DNA of 64,000 nt from Aedes albopictus (GCF_035046485.1 NC_085138.1:431879265-431943264); one strand, 5' to 3'. Positions 10,972 through 22,916 are shown, counted from the stretch's first letter. A program made the numbers and translations. The notes: generated by a model from the sequence alone, not told the origin.

Positions 10972-13900
10972 GTAATGATTTGTGTGAATGTAGTGATTGA
11001 AGAATTGTTGTATCTGATAAATTGATTTCGGTTACAGCTGGATCCATCGGCGAATAAAGTATTCCTGGCCTATATATTCGCCGTGCCTCCGGTGGGCCAA
11101 ATATTTTTCAGTCCATTTTTCGGATGGTGGACAAACAAGCTGTCCTCAGTTCGAGAGCCGCTCGTAATCCTGGTTGCAGTATTCATCATTGGAAATATAT
11201 TATATTCCGTCACGGAAGAATTTCAAGATCATCGAAGGTACATACTTCTGGTGGCGAGAGGACTGGTCGGTGTCGGGACATCCGCCGTCACAATCTGCCG
11301 AGCTTACATTTCATCTGCAACACGAGTGTCCGAAAGGACCAAAACCATCTCCTACATGGCACTAGCTCAAAGCATCGGGTTGATGATAGGACCCACGTTT
11401 CAGTCGGTATTTTCCGGATTGGGAGAGCAAGGATTCTCAGTATTCGGCTGGTTCCGAATCAACATGTACTCGTCAGCCGGTTGGATCTGCGTAATATTAG
11501 GAGTGTTCAACATTTTCTTCCTGCTGCCGTTCATCTTCAAGGACAGCCCAATTGCCGTTAAAGAAGCTATGAAAAGTCAAGGGGCGACCAATGCGAAGGA
11601 AACGTGGAAATCGATGCAGCTGCCATATTTTTCCATCACCGTGACAGTAGTTGCGTTTTCATTGCTGATGTTCTTATATGTGGCGTTCCAAGCGTAAGTC
11701 GTTTGCAGCAATAGTGTAATTTGTGCTAGATGAATTGCCGGTGATACCGAGTGGCGGATATGAGAATCAATTTGAATGACGACACCATTCAAACATATTT
11801 CTGTAATTGATATATTTGCCGGGGTAGCGTGTTGTTTCGCTGTATGATATGTGATATAAATTGATATGCGGCAGATGAGTTTGCTCTGACGAGTCATGTG
11901 AATGGCAAACAATATAACGCTAAATTCAACACTTTCTCATAAACGTGATGCGGTACAAATCAGGTCAGTGTCAAAGCTGACGCAAACAAGATATTCACTC
12001 GTATATTTCAAGTGATGAAATTAGATGATTTGGAATCGTACGTGAATACTAAGTGTTCTTGGCTAGGGTGGGTCGTTAGAATGGTCCAATCTAGGACTTA
12101 TTTGCAATTTCGAATCTTTCCTCCAAAATTGAATGTTTTAATGCTCAATATGAACCTTGAGTTTTCTCGGCGTTCTATGAGTTTGTTTAGTGATTAACGA
12201 ACCCTAAATTCGAGTGATACCTAATGTAAATAAAAAAAAACTAGCAAGGTATATTTAACAACCTGCTTTCACACTGGATTTTAATCTAACTTTCAAAATA
12301 TTTTCATAGTTTCGCCAAACATATCAAAACAGAAAATTTATACATTTTTATATAAATTTATGATAACTTTTGTAGTTATGTTTTATATTATAGTTATTGT
12401 TGAGTTTAATTGTCCGAACCATTTTTACCAGCCGTTTTTTATGCAAAAAGGGCCGGATGTACGGATGTGGTTGCCGGATCCTTAATGTTGAGGAGACCCT
12501 TTTTCTAGATGATATTTTTTGCGAGAAATGAAAAAAAAAATCATTGTGTGTATAAATTCAGCCGGATTTCATGACGCAGTCCATAGACGCGTTAAAAAAA
12601 GTGATAAATAAATCAGTGTTGGACAAAATATTTAACAAAACCACCAACCATTTTTCATACAAAATGGCCAGGTTTGACGATATCGCCGCACCTCGATATA
12701 ACGTAACTGCATTTTTATTTTCGTTACGTTTTATCGAAGCTAACATTTTTTTCCGAATTTCGTTTCAAAAGTATATTTTGAAAAGAAAAATACTCTAAAG
12801 ATCACCCAACAATAGTTTTCAACCTTTCTCATGTATTTTTTTTTTCATCATTGCATTTTATATATTTTTAAAACATACATAAATCAAATTCACAGCATGC
12901 CTATTTGTATCTAACTATTCAAAATCCCCCCTTCTAGCACAAACGATGAATTCAAATTTCACTAAATTTCTACTAGGATTCCTCCAGTCATTCCTGCTAT
13001 GATCCCTCTAAAAAGCTCTAATATTTCAATTGTTTCTGTTTAAGCACAGTTGTGCTGTTGAACGGTAACAGTTTTGCATATTTTTTGTTCTGTTTGTTTT
13101 GACTTTGTTTTATGTGATGTAAACTGTTTCAATAATTCAGCCATTACTTATACTTGTATATGTGTGCAAACAAGTTTTTGTTTACATTGCCTGTGAGGTT
13201 TATCACTACAAGGTAAACAAAAAATGCACAAAAACAGTGAAAAATGAAAATGTTTTATACAGTAGTCCACGTGATTATTCCGAGAATTTCTTTGGAAATT
13301 CTACCAGAAATAACTCCATGGATATCTAACGGAATTTCTCTAGGCATTCTTCAATGAATTCTACTAGGATTTTCCCAGGGATTTCTTCAAGAGTTCTTCT
13401 GGGGGTTTGTCCAGTGATTTCTCAAGAAATTTCTCCAGGGGTTAAACAAAGCATTTTTCTAGCGATTTTCTGCAGGGTTTCCTCAAGGCTTAGTGGAATT
13501 TTCCGTAACTGGCGTTCTCACATGAAATCGAATAGCTTCCACTGCTGCCTACTGTTGTTTGGTGTTTAAAAGCAAAGACCTATATAACATTTCTTACACA
13601 ACTTTGATACCTGTCGAAATTTCTGCTTCCAGGCGCTGGAGATTGCCAAGCAGTTTGCAGGTGAAGTATGCCGTAGCCCAGTGAGGAAACTCTCAAAACC
13701 TCACTGGTGGCTTCTTCACTGCTGCTGCTGACGCTCCATGCCGCTGCTAACCGGGTCTCCGCTATGCTGCTGCAACCAAACTGCCGAGTTGTGTCGTTTA
13801 TGACATCCGTTTTCAGAATGAGCTTGCTTCGGTTTACTCTCTGCTTTTATATCCTCTGTACGCACATTGCGACCAATAGGAAAGGCTGAATGAAGGGGAA

Positions 13901-16900
13901 ATAGATTCTCCTTAAATTGCAAGGAAATCGACTTTTTCTCACTGTTTCTCAAATCGGTTTTAAAATCTATATATTTTAACATTGTTTTTTTTTATATTTT
14001 TTTATTACATCTAATTTACCTATATTCTACAATACCGAATACTGTCATAAAACTGCACTATTGGTCTTATAACGCATAACTGGGGAGTGAGTTCGAAAAC
14101 GCGAAGAAAAAAAATACAGTAGAGCGGAATTTTTTTCGACTTCCCAAACAAGGTTGATGTTTTGAAATCGATTTTTGTTCTATTTTTAAGCAAAGTCGCT
14201 CACTTCACACATCTTATTCTCCGTAATCAATGATCCGATTGAGTTGAATTTTTTACTGTAACTCGTCTACATATGACATGTCGAATAAACGTTGAGAAAG
14301 AATTTTTAAATTGTTTTTTTTTTCTTATTGAAAAAAAAATTTATTCATATATTTTTGGAAATTTTGCTAAAATTTAAGTAGAATGTCCTCAAAACTCGCC
14401 AATATTTTGAATTTCATCAATCTGAGGCAAAATCTGCATTCAGATGATCGAATGGTATTATAGTCAGCTTTTAATTTATAGAAAAAGATTTAAAATTTGT
14501 TGAACAAAACGCAAGATATTTGAATTTTATTAAATTCCATATTTAAAAAAGTTGTAAAACTCGAAATTGAGCTAAAACTCAAAAACTGTTCTACTTTAAA
14601 TTTTTTGAAGCACGGTTTTGAAATCAGCGCTAAATTATGCTTCAAAAATTTTGGTTGTTAACAGAAGTTCACGACTTTCGTTTTATTTTGTAAACTAGTG
14701 TAATCAGCATTTGAAAGTTGGTCTTATTTGGATACTCAGGGCCTGTAAGTCCGGCCCGAGGCCACAGTTATGTGGGGCCCTTTTCAGAGGATATAATATT
14801 ATTTTTTCTCACATAATTGGAAAAATATGTGAAAAAATATTAATACGAAAACGATTTTATACAAAATATAAAATACTCCTTTTCACCTTAAACTACTATC
14901 ACGATTAGTGTTGGCAGCATAAATTTTGATTCAAAATTCAGATCTGTCAAAAAAGGAATTCTTTGTCCTTTTTTTCAGGGAAATCTTTTATGCATTGATT
15001 TATTCTTCTATGCATTGATTTAGGAGTTTTTACAATGATACTTTCAGGAACGCGTCCAAGTATTTCTTCATGAACATTTTCAAAAATTTCTCAAAAAAAA
15101 TTCAGGAATTCCATATTTTTTTTTAAATTTCTTTAAAGTTCTTCAAGGAATCCTCCAGATAAACCTTAACGAAGTTTCCAAGAATTCCTTTAGAGATTTC
15201 TCCAAGAATGAATCTCACATGAGGTCTTCAATATCTTAGGAGCATTTTTGAGACCATGCGTGGAGCCATACCTGAATGGATCTTTGGGAGATTTTCTAAT
15301 GGAAAGGTATAGAAATTGCGGAACTGCTTGCAGAAATTATCGGAGGAGTTTCAAAAGGAATCCTTGAAGAATCTTCCAGGTGAATTATAAGATGTATTCG
15401 GAAAGAATCATTGGGTCGATTTTGGAGGTATCTTTGATGATATTCTTGAAGGATTACTACAAAAACAAAACTACATGAACTCTAGTATAACATGTGGGCA
15501 GGACGTAAGGGTATTTAAGTAAACAAAACTTTTTTGGTGGCGGAAGGTTTTTTTTACCTACTACTAACAAATACCGTAATTCGGGGGTTCTCAAACTTTT
15601 CCAGCTTGCGACCACTTTTGATTTTCAATGAATTTTGCGACCCACCAGCACGAAAATTTATAAAATAAGTTTTTTTTGCAAATTTGGACTGCTTTTTTCA
15701 AATAAATATATTTTATCTTTCATAGGTTGTGATAAGCTTACGTTACATAGCCGTCAATACATATTAAAAAATGTTTTTTTTTGTTTATTTATAGTGCTCT
15801 TATAGTTTTTTTTACAAAAGTCTAAGAAAGATTAGGGTGCCCAAATTTGCAGAATCAGTTAACTCTTAGTCTTAAAAATTTGAGATAAGATTTCAAGTTT
15901 CTAATATATTGAACCAGTTTGCCTTTGAATATATACTAGTAGTTTTATGCTTCTGCAGCACTTTAAAATTAAGTCTCGGTTAAAACGCTACAGATACCAA
16001 CGCCGCGAGTGTTCGATTGACCAACTACCGAATATTTGAATCAACCGTTAAAAAGGTAAGCGGAGTGTGAAGTCTGTTTCTCCGTGCTTAAAACTTCAAA
16101 AAACTCATAGTATCAGAATCGATTCAAAACAGTAGTTTCAATATTCAATATAGGTACTCCACACAAGACTTATAATACAAAGTTTTGTAAAGAATTAAGG
16201 AGAAACCGAAATTCTAGAAATAAATCTTCTAGAAATGGATTCTCCAAGGGAGTATTTGAAAATTAGAAAATGGCTAGCAATAACATTCGTCATAAGTTAA
16301 TAAAGACTACGCGACTCACCAGAGTTCAGCCCACGACCCACCAGTGGGTCGCGACCTATAGTTTGAGAAACGCTGCCGTAATGTGTGTCCTTCCTGTTAG
16401 CGGTGCACAATCGAAACAAGTTTGTTTACAAAAAGCACCTAGGCTTTCTCACACGCTAGGCTAGAAATGCTATGATGAATTGCGTAAAGGATTCTTAAAA
16501 AAATGAAAGCAAAGGGATTTTTGGAAGAACTTATTTTGAAATGGCTGGATTTTTCCAAAAATAAATCAATGACCGAAATCTCAAAGAATTCTTCAAAAGA
16601 ATGCCTATATATTTCCTTGGAGGAATTCTGCAGGAGGCCTTGGGGGATTTTTTGTAAAACCCCCTTGAGGAAATTTACACAGGAATCGTTTGGGGGTGTA
16701 TGTGTTCATCCTCTTAAGTACTAGGATTATCTGAAAAATTTTAGAAATTCCTGAAGGAATCTTTGTAACGTAGTTTGAAACAGTCCTTGGAGAAAAATAT
16801 TAAAGGATACTTGAAATTGGACTCGAAACAATCGCCCAATGAATCTTCGGACGATTTCCTACAACAATTTTATAGGAGAAATTTCTGAAGATATCCCTAC

Positions 16901-18849
16901 AGGTATAACTAAAACAAATGCTTGAACAAATTCATAAGCAATCCTTCAAAGGACTTCAAGATAGACCGTTTGACGCATTGCAAAAAGAACGCTTGAAAAA
17001 AATTGAAGAAAAAAAATTCTTGAAGGAATACCTAAAGGATTTCCCTGGGAAATTGCTGAAGAAATCTGAAAATATTTGGGAAAACCTCAAAGGAATCGTT
17101 TGTGGAAATCTTTAAGAAACTCTATAGAATTCTTGGGAATATTTATTACTGAAGAAATTACTTCAGAAACGCTTGAAGGAGTTTCCGAAGCAACCACTTA
17201 AGCAACTTGTAAAAAACAACTTGGAGTACAGAAGTCCTTTAAGTAATTTCCAGATAAATCATAAAAGAAACAAGTTCTTGGAGTTCTTGGAAAAGTTGCT
17301 TGATGAAATCGTTACAAATTTTTCTTAGAATTATCGAAAAGGAAATCCGACGAAATTAGTGTTATTGCAACAAAAACATATCTGAAGGATATCAATAGAA
17401 AAATTCCTGATGGAAATCTTGGAAAAAAAACTAAAGGACTGATTAAAGGAATTCTAGTAGAAATTATTATTTCTGGAATTCTTGGAATATCTGGAGGGAT
17501 TCTTACATTTTTTTTTATTTGAATTGCTGAAGTATACATTGGAGGAGTTCCTGAATCCTTGAATGGCTTATTGGAGTGATTTCTAAAACATTTCTAGCAA
17601 AAACACTCACTCTGGCAATTTTGAAGGAGTCAAATCAAAAATCCCAGAAGAATGCTTGTAAATATTTCTGAAAGAATCCTTGGGGAAACTCCTAGAGTAG
17701 GTAGAATATAAGGAATTGTTTGGAGAAATTCCAGAAGGATTTTTTAAAAGAATTCTAATAGATATTCCAAAAGGAACTTCTGTAGGAATCCTTGGAGGAA
17801 TCTTTGAATTGTTATTCAATTGATTCGTAGGAAATTTCCAGGAGCAATTCTAGTATGAATCTCTTAGTAAAACCTTATAGAAACTCCTTAAAGATCCTTG
17901 CAGAAATTTGTCGAAGAAATCTTTGCAGTAATTCTTGAAGAAATCCTTGGAGGTATTTCTGAAGGAACCTTCAGAAGAAGAAATCTTCTGCCAAGATAAA
18001 TATTTGGAAAAATCTTTGTGCTCTCTGAGCTTTTACTTTCTATGTTACAGACAAGGTTGCAGATCTTTAGAGCATTTATTTCAATGAAATAAATGCTCTA
18101 AAATTGTCAGTCTATTAGGTCATACATATTCTGTTCTTTAACTGAAACTTTCCATTATCTTTTGCAGGCTCTTGTCCCCCATCGCGTTGGACCAGTTTGG
18201 CTGGAGCAATGAGGACTCCCTTTTCTACCTGGGCATCCTGATGACGGTTGGTGCCCTAATATCCTGCATTTTATTCCTGCTGTTGGACCCAATGTGCAAA
18301 CGCTTCACCGAATCGAATGTCCTGGTCTACGGTGCAATGTTTGCTCTCTTCGTCAGTCAGCTTTTGCTGATCCCATTTGGATCGGACCCCATAACATCGG
18401 TAGCGAATGAAGGCAACTTTACCGATGGAAATTCAACCATCACCACCATTCCCGGATGTCCCGCAACGCAGGAGTGGTGCCAGTGGATTCCGCCCATCGG
18501 CAAAGTGCAATTTACGATCTCCTACACGCTGCTGTGCGTATCGTTCTCGATCGGAACGACGTTGAGCCAGGCCGTGTTTTCGAAACTGTTGGGCCCAAGG
18601 CCGCAGGGAACCTGGATGGCTCTGCTGACGTGTGCTGGAAGTGCAGCACGAATCTTGGGACCTGGCTCGGTGACGATTTATGTGCTGTTCGGAACGTACT
18701 GGACGTTTGGAGCTGGTACGATTTTGGCCGGATTGGTGTTCCTGTGGATGTGGTTCTACCGGGATAGCTTACAGCCTGCTAAGCCGGCGGTGACAGCTGA
18801 GTTGGCTGAGGAACTCAAAGTGCTTAACTCTACAAAACTTAGACAATAG
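10789..18849 (+). CDS. MFSD8: MFSD8/CLN7-like lysosomal MFS transporter (whole gene, 3 exons)
   Basis: CDS is join(10789..10971, 11038..11693, 18168..18849), 1521 nt, 506 aa. Human CLN7/MFSD8 is about 518 aa. All junctions are GT-AG and keep one open frame. Family hallmarks seen are an N-terminal EYRARWISIRVLYF block leading into TM1, a VWPYL turn, an SPFFGWW segment at the TM2-3 loop, the block after TM8 ending LSPIALDQFGWSN, and a lumenal loop with two glycosylation sequons (NFT, NST) followed by CPATQEWC. About 12 hydrophobic segments are visible. The start ATG at 10789 is supported by an in-frame TAG at 10768. From the family, it is expected in the lysosomal membrane; loss of human CLN7 causes neuronal ceroid lipofuscinosis. 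I see no N-terminal acidic dileucine sorting motif. It converges on the SLC22 gene. The family call is firm; substrate is inferred only. Confidence 0.93.
10972..11037 (+). other. MFSD8-like intron 1 (66 bp)
   Basis: Short GT-AG intron of typical mosquito size. It ends TTTCGGTTACAG before CTGGATCC. Confidence 0.88.
11038..11693 (+). CDS. MFSD8: MFSD8-like exon 2
   Basis: Codes residues 62-279 plus two bases of codon 280 (TM2 to about TM7). It includes LDPSANKVFLAYIF, SPFFGWWTNK and REPLVIL, and the long membrane segment ending LFLYVAFQ. Donor AGC|GTAAGT is a strong consensus site, phase 2. No ATG is needed at the upstream end because it joins exon 1 in frame. Confidence 0.9.
12960..13510. repeat. 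GGAATTCCT-type repeat (partial tract)
   Basis: Units such as ATTTCTCCAGGGGTT and ATTCTACCAGAAATAA cluster at 12960-13020 and 13270-13510; the middle is unrelated AT-rich DNA. Confidence 0.55.
13811..13881 (-). promoter_or_regulatory. Promoter-like module (CCAAT, TATA, initiator), antisense in intron 2
   Basis: On the minus strand, CCTATTGGTC (13880-13871) is followed by GGATATAAAAGC (TATA T at 13851) and CTCATTCTG with A at 13819, a 32-nt TATA-to-start spacing. The downstream minus strand is GC-richer and has CAG repeats near 13.73 kb. The geometry is right for a Pol II core promoter, possibly an LTR or a copied gene promoter. No intact ORF follows. Confidence 0.4.
15030..15480. repeat. GGAATTCCT-type repeat tract
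   Basis: Degenerate units such as GGAATCCTCCAGAT and GGAATCCTTGAAGAAT in intron 2. Confidence 0.65.
15582..16375. mobile_element. hAT-like non-autonomous element
   Basis: Left end CGGGGGTTCTCAAACT and right end AGTTTGAGAAACGCTG are inverted matches (13 of 16) resembling hAT ends. It is flanked by CCGTAATT (15574-15581) and CCGTAATG (16376-16383), an 8-bp target duplication with one mismatch. There is no transposase ORF. Confidence 0.7.
16480..18000. repeat. Long GGAATTCCT-type repeat tract
   Basis: About 1.5 kb of 13-16-bp units (GGAATTCTTGAAGAAAT and variants) in intron 2; open frames in it are compositional. Confidence 0.75.
18066..18102. repeat. 37-nt hairpin (18-nt arms) near intron 2 acceptor
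   Basis: Perfect 18-nt arms around one loop base, 66 bp before the exon 3 acceptor. It could fold in the pre-mRNA. Confidence 0.6.
18168..18849 (+). CDS. MFSD8: MFSD8-like exon 3 (C-terminal)
   Basis: Completes codon 280 as Ala (GC|G) and runs LLSPIALDQFGWSN through TM8-12 to the TAG stop. It contains the lumenal loop with NFT and NST sequons and the paired-cysteine CPATQEWC motif, then SQAVFSKLLGPRPQGTWM. The exon is GC-rich and clearly different from the AT-rich intron. Confidence 0.93.
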
Positions 18850-18857
18850 AGTAGGTT

Positions 18858-18863
18858 TTTATT
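18858..18863 (-). terminator. Possible AATAAA of SLC22-like gene, inside the neighbour's 3' UTR
   Basis: TTTATT on the plus strand reads AATAAA on the minus strand, 326 nt after the SLC22 stop. If used, the two convergent transcripts overlap by tens of bases. No closer hexamer was seen. Confidence 0.3.
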
Positions 18864-18904
18864 TGCGAGAAAAAGTAGCTGTGATCTGTACTTATGAGAT
18901 AAGT

Positions 18905-18910
18905 AATAAA
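18905..18910 (+). terminator. AATAAA poly(A) signal of MFSD8-like gene
   Basis: AATAAA lies 56 nt after the TAG stop, the only good hexamer close downstream. A 3' end near 18.93 kb is inferred. Confidence 0.65.
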
Positions 18911-19188
18911 GATTTTCGTTTTATATTTGTTTCGTCGTAGAATAGCTAGAAGAAGAGGAGAGATATGGTTTTTGTATCGGTGGGACAACAAACCTCTTCT
19001 ATTTACGTTTTTGTTATCAATTCAAAGAAACAAAAAATGTCGCATCCTTATCAAAATAAACAAATGGATTGTGATACACCGTAAGTTAACCATTTCTTTT
19101 TTTTTTTCAAAAAATATTGTATTTTTACCAATTGCTTGACATTTTGTACTTACTAAAACAGGTCATCGGTTGTGTAGTAATGTTTCTG

Positions 19189-19547
19189 TTAAGCAAGTCG
19201 CTCCCTGCCTTTGTTGCCTTCGTCTTCGGTTTTCATGTTCATTGCTTCCTCGACCGTGTTTGGCAGTTGAGTATTGAGCGTTTCAGGGAACTCTAGAATC
19301 GCCAGGCCGGATGCAATACCAATGCTTCCGAATATGACCATCGGTAGCGGGGCCCAGATTTTAGCTAGGAGGGGTGTTTGCGGTGCAACCATAGAACCGA
19401 TTCGACCGAACATTGAGCATACGGAAAGGAGACTCTGCCGGAGGTTGGTAGGGAAGATTTCCACCGTGTAAATGTAGAGGGTGCCGAAAGACATGGTGAT
19501 AGCCATTTTGCTGACCAAAAATAGGATCAGACTGAGCCAGTGATTTC
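19189..19547 (-). CDS. SLC22-like exon 3 (C-terminal)
   Basis: Codes the last two membrane helices with the conserved YIYTVEIFPTNLRQSLL block, then LEFPETLNTQLPNT, followed by a charged cytosolic tail ending in TAA at 19191-19189. Confidence 0.9.
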
Positions 19548-20969
19548 CTGGAAGTTGTACAAAAATGAGGTTGATGAATGATTTTAGTTGGAATGTTCCA
19601 TCATTTACCTGTTGGTATGAACTCCGAAAGGAAACAAAACAGTCCACAAAGTATCATAGTGGTACAAAGCGTAATTCTACGACCTACTCGATCAAGGATC
19701 AACTGCATGATCAGAAAGCCGGGCAGCTCAACCAAGGATACCAAGATAAAGTTGAGATATTTGTCACCCGCCAACGTGACGGAGTTCAAACTAAGCCCGA
19801 AATAAACGAGCACGTTCGTCAGCCAACAGAACGAGCAGTTCGCTACTCGGAGTATCAATCGGCGATTCTTGAACGCATTCGTCAGCAAGTTGAAGAAATT
19901 GTTGTTTTCTAGCATCTCGGATCTTGATTCGTTATCGCTTACCGGGCAGAAGCTGTCAATCGCAGCTGGTGACAGGGTTTTGCCGTTCATTTTTGCTGCT
20001 TTTTTCAGAACGTCGAATGCTTTTTCCCGTTGACCCTTGGACAGCAACCATCGAACGCTTTCTGTAGTCATCCACAGGAATGGCAATGATACTATGCCGG
20101 GTATGTACAAAGCTCTTAGCAAATGTCTCCAGTTTTTGAGCAGCATTGCTAGCAGTCCAAGACCAGCTTCAGCAAACGAGAATGCACATGATATGATGTT
20201 GTTGCCGGTAACTCGCATTTTGGGTCCAACCAGTTCCAAGGCCAATACGAAAGCGGTTGTGTACATTGTAGAGCCGATCAGGGGGTCCAGGAATTCTAAG
20301 GCGATGAACATTTCATAACTCGCTGCAAACGATCGGATCACGCCGAAAATGGCACTGCCGGCCACACTAAGAAGAAGTACTAAACGTCTTCCAAAACGAT
20401 CAGATATGTATCCCGCGATCGGAAGCGCCACAAACTGCCCTACATTGTTTATAGTCCCCACAAGCGTTAGCTTCCAATCGTTATTAGGACAAGTGATGTT
20501 AAAATCATTTACGATTGTGACTTCGTCATCTTCGTAGATAAAGCTGTCGCAGCCGATGATGCTCGTCTGATCGAATTCATCAGCGTCGCACAAGAGGTTA
20601 TCTAAGCTCGCGTTGCTTATCGGCCGAAACCGTTCGCATTGTGCTGGGATTCCATGCTTGAATGGAACTGTATTGTTCAACCATCCCGGGTGGTAAACCG
20701 CGTTTGGTCCATTATCACATCCTGGTACCTCACATCTACAATGACACAAGAAATACAGACCAACTGTTGCATCATGAACCTTTGGCAATGTAGCATTTAT
20801 CTCACCTGTAATTCAAATTCCCCGCCGTAAAAACGTAGCTGAGTGTGAAGAACGCATTCAGAATAATCGGAATCACCATCAATCCATACTGTCGTATTTG
20901 AAAACGTCCGAATTGCCCTATCTCGTTCAGCACTCCGTCAAGATCAATGTCATCTTCCGATTTCGGCAT
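19189..20969 (-). CDS. SLC22-type organic cation/carnitine transporter (whole gene, 3 exons)
   Basis: CDS on the minus strand is complement(join(19189..19547, 19609..20735, 20806..20969)), 1650 nt, 549 aa, the usual SLC22 length. Residues 1-55 hold an acidic start (MPKSEDDIDLDGVLNEIG) typical of insect OCT-like proteins, plus TM1. A large extracellular loop follows, rich in Cys, with sequons NNT, NAS and NIT. Then come GYISDRFGRR (about 163-172, the MFS TM2-3 signature), the WLLSKGQREKAFDVL intracellular segment, a second DRVGRR motif, and YIYTVEIFPTNLRQ near the C-terminus. It should act at the plasma membrane on organic cations, carnitine or related solutes; the substrate cannot be read from sequence. 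No premature stop or lost signature is seen. Confidence 0.92.
19548..19608 (-). other. SLC22-like intron 2 (61 bp)
   Basis: Runs GTAAATGATGG to ACAACTTCCAG. This acceptor, before GAAATCACTGG, is the one that keeps phase 1 and gives Gly-Asn-His-Trp. Confidence 0.85.
19609..20735 (-). CDS. SLC22-like exon 2
   Basis: Codes from Cys56 to about residue 430: the glycosylated loop, TM2-TM10, GYISDRFGRR and DRVGRR. It ends at EFIPT plus G (donor ACAG|GTAAATG). Confidence 0.92.
20736..20805 (-). other. SLC22-like intron 1 (70 bp)
   Basis: GTGAGATA at the donor and TGTCATTGTAG at the acceptor. It is phase 2; splicing restores Arg-Cys-Glu-Val at the junction. The frame of exon 2 happens to stay open back through the intron, so an ORF-only call would start falsely at 20788. 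Confidence 0.87.
20806..20969 (-). CDS. SLC22-like exon 1
   Basis: ATG at 20969-20967 codes residues 1-54 and two bases of codon 55. It holds the cytosolic N-terminus and TM1 (VIPIILNAFFTLSYVF), ending NLNY plus AG. Donor AG|GTGAGA. Confidence 0.88.
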
Positions 20970-22916
20970 TTTTGCAACCACCTACGACCAGATTCAGCAT
21001 GCACTACTTTCACGACAGCACAAAACACGAAATTCACGCCTCAGACTGGCGGCGCGGCCTGTCTTACTATGAAGCACGGATGTGCGAAATGAATGAATCT
21101 ATTTCAGGATCGGATCGACACCGGACGCATGCGCCCTACCTAAAACAACTCTGCCACCAAACAATTTGTCAATCAAAAAGGTTTTTTACTCTTTTCCAGT
21201 AGTCCCTTCACAGATGGACTTCCGCCAGCAGTGCAACAGCATTCAGCACCAGTCACTTCAATTATTGAACACTAATTGAATTCAATCTGGTCAACCAGCA
21301 CTCGCGGAGAAAACTTTTCTCACACATCACGGTCCACACCGGCGGCCGCCAACGATGCTCAACAACGGCATGGTAGATCGTCGAATGAGGTCGCAAAATA
21401 ACCCACTACTGTCCGAAGCCCGACAGCCAGTCGTAAACACTGGCTGACGACGAGTGCAGTGTGTTTCTCGTTGTTCGCGGTAAGAACGATTCTGTATCGT
21501 CGAACTATCGAAAGAAAGCATGAACAGCGGCGACGTTGACGACGACGACGACGAGTGCGACTAACTGCGATGGTAGCTGTAATTAAACTGAATTGAAAGA
21601 AATGTGTTGTTTTCAGGGAAATGATTGTGGCGTGAACATGCGTTGATTGAATGAACCAGACAGCGAGATATAGGAGTTTGTATTAGAGTCACTATCAGTG
21701 TACCGCTCCTCGGGACGAGAGTACTTAGCTACAAGCTTGGCGCGCTTTTTTGTTAGCGTTGTAGGAAGCATACGAAGATCGGATTGGTTAGGTGGTAGGT
21801 GAGCTGCATTTTGAAGTTTATTGAACTTTCTTCTCCAATTTAGATTATGTTTAAGAGATTAGCTGACTTTTACTGCTTGTCAAACTCAAAAGAAATTTGA
21901 AATTTCCTCATATATTTTTACATTTGGTGCAAAATAACCACATTTTTTTGTGGGAAACGCAAATAAATATATCTATAATTGTCAAGCAAACAACTAATGC
22001 TTTTATTCTTTCTTGTTTATGTTCCTGATTTCTGCAAAATCATAAAGAAAATGCGGAAGCAGCCATGCTTTTATTAGCTAAATGTAGCTCTGGCTAGCAT
22101 ACAGCTCGTTAATTTTGAATCGAAGTAGGGTATGTGTGCCATCAGTAATCTCACGCTCTCATGTTCATCCTATTCGAAAACAAGCGATTACGGCACCGAT
22201 TGATTCCGTTCTTTTTGTTTTCATGGGTGCTCACTTCCAACAAAAAATATAAAAATAAGAAACAAAACAAACAGCGCTCCATTCCTTTGTTTTTCGTAGG
22301 ATGAAAATGGGAGCCACATGCTTAAGGACAACGTCTTGAAATCCCGTTTCAACAGTGCATCAGAACTTCAAACGCACAAATCTCAACAAGCAAGCTTCAC
22401 ACAACAGTGTATTTTATTATTCTGTTCTTGCTCACTTGTAATAATCTTAAAATAAGAAGATCAGGTGCGCTGGTTTTGTTTACGAAGAGATTCGTGCCCT
22501 CAAAATCGTGAGTAGATGCCAAAGTCAGCCATTGTGGCGGCCATTTTGGGATTCTAACAAGTCTGTCCTTAATAAGGGAACCAATACCCTTAGTTTAGTT
22601 TTTTGCAGTATTGATCGGAAGGAGGACCAAGCACATTTCGCTAATCACTATGTAGAAGGCTTGCACCGGTTTCTACAGAATCAGTTATGGAGCATAAGTA
22701 CAGATGAACGGCGTCAGCGAAAATATGAATCATACAGTGTTACAATACAGTAAACGTTCGGTATGTGCAAACGGTTTAACTGTAACGATTTTAACTGCTA
22801 GTCCAATAAGTGCAACATGCTTTCAAACCACTGCCAAACGTCAAAACGGTGCGCTATGTTAACTCAAATGAGCAGTCGGATAATTTTTATGTTCATTTCA
22901 CGTCTATTGATATTGT
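20970..22916. other. 5' flank of SLC22-like gene and gene-free DNA
   Basis: About 20970-21560 is GC-richer and probably holds the minus-strand 5' UTR and promoter; no TATA box was convincing. From 21.6 kb the sequence is AT-rich with a few repeat-like stretches and no supportable coding region. Confidence 0.4.

Larger units (their letters stand above)
11694..18167 (+). other. MFSD8-like intron 2 (6474 bp), repeat-filled
   Basis: Begins GTAAGTCG and ends TTTTGCAG. It contains GGAATTCCT-type repeat (about 12960-13510, 15030-15480, 16480-18000), a hAT-like element at 15582-16375, an antisense promoter-like module near 13.85 kb and a hairpin 66 bp before the acceptor. The rest (about 11.7-12.9 and 14.0-15.0 kb) is AT-rich with nothing recognisable. 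Confidence 0.88.

Noticed and set aside
19565..19912. 115-codon plus-strand ORF
   Set aside because: Shadow of the SLC22-like gene on the other strand.
20736..20788. Start of the SLC22-like protein at 20788
   Set aside because: This ATG lies in intron 1. Exon 1 (20969-20806) supplies the conserved N-terminus with a good GT-AG junction.
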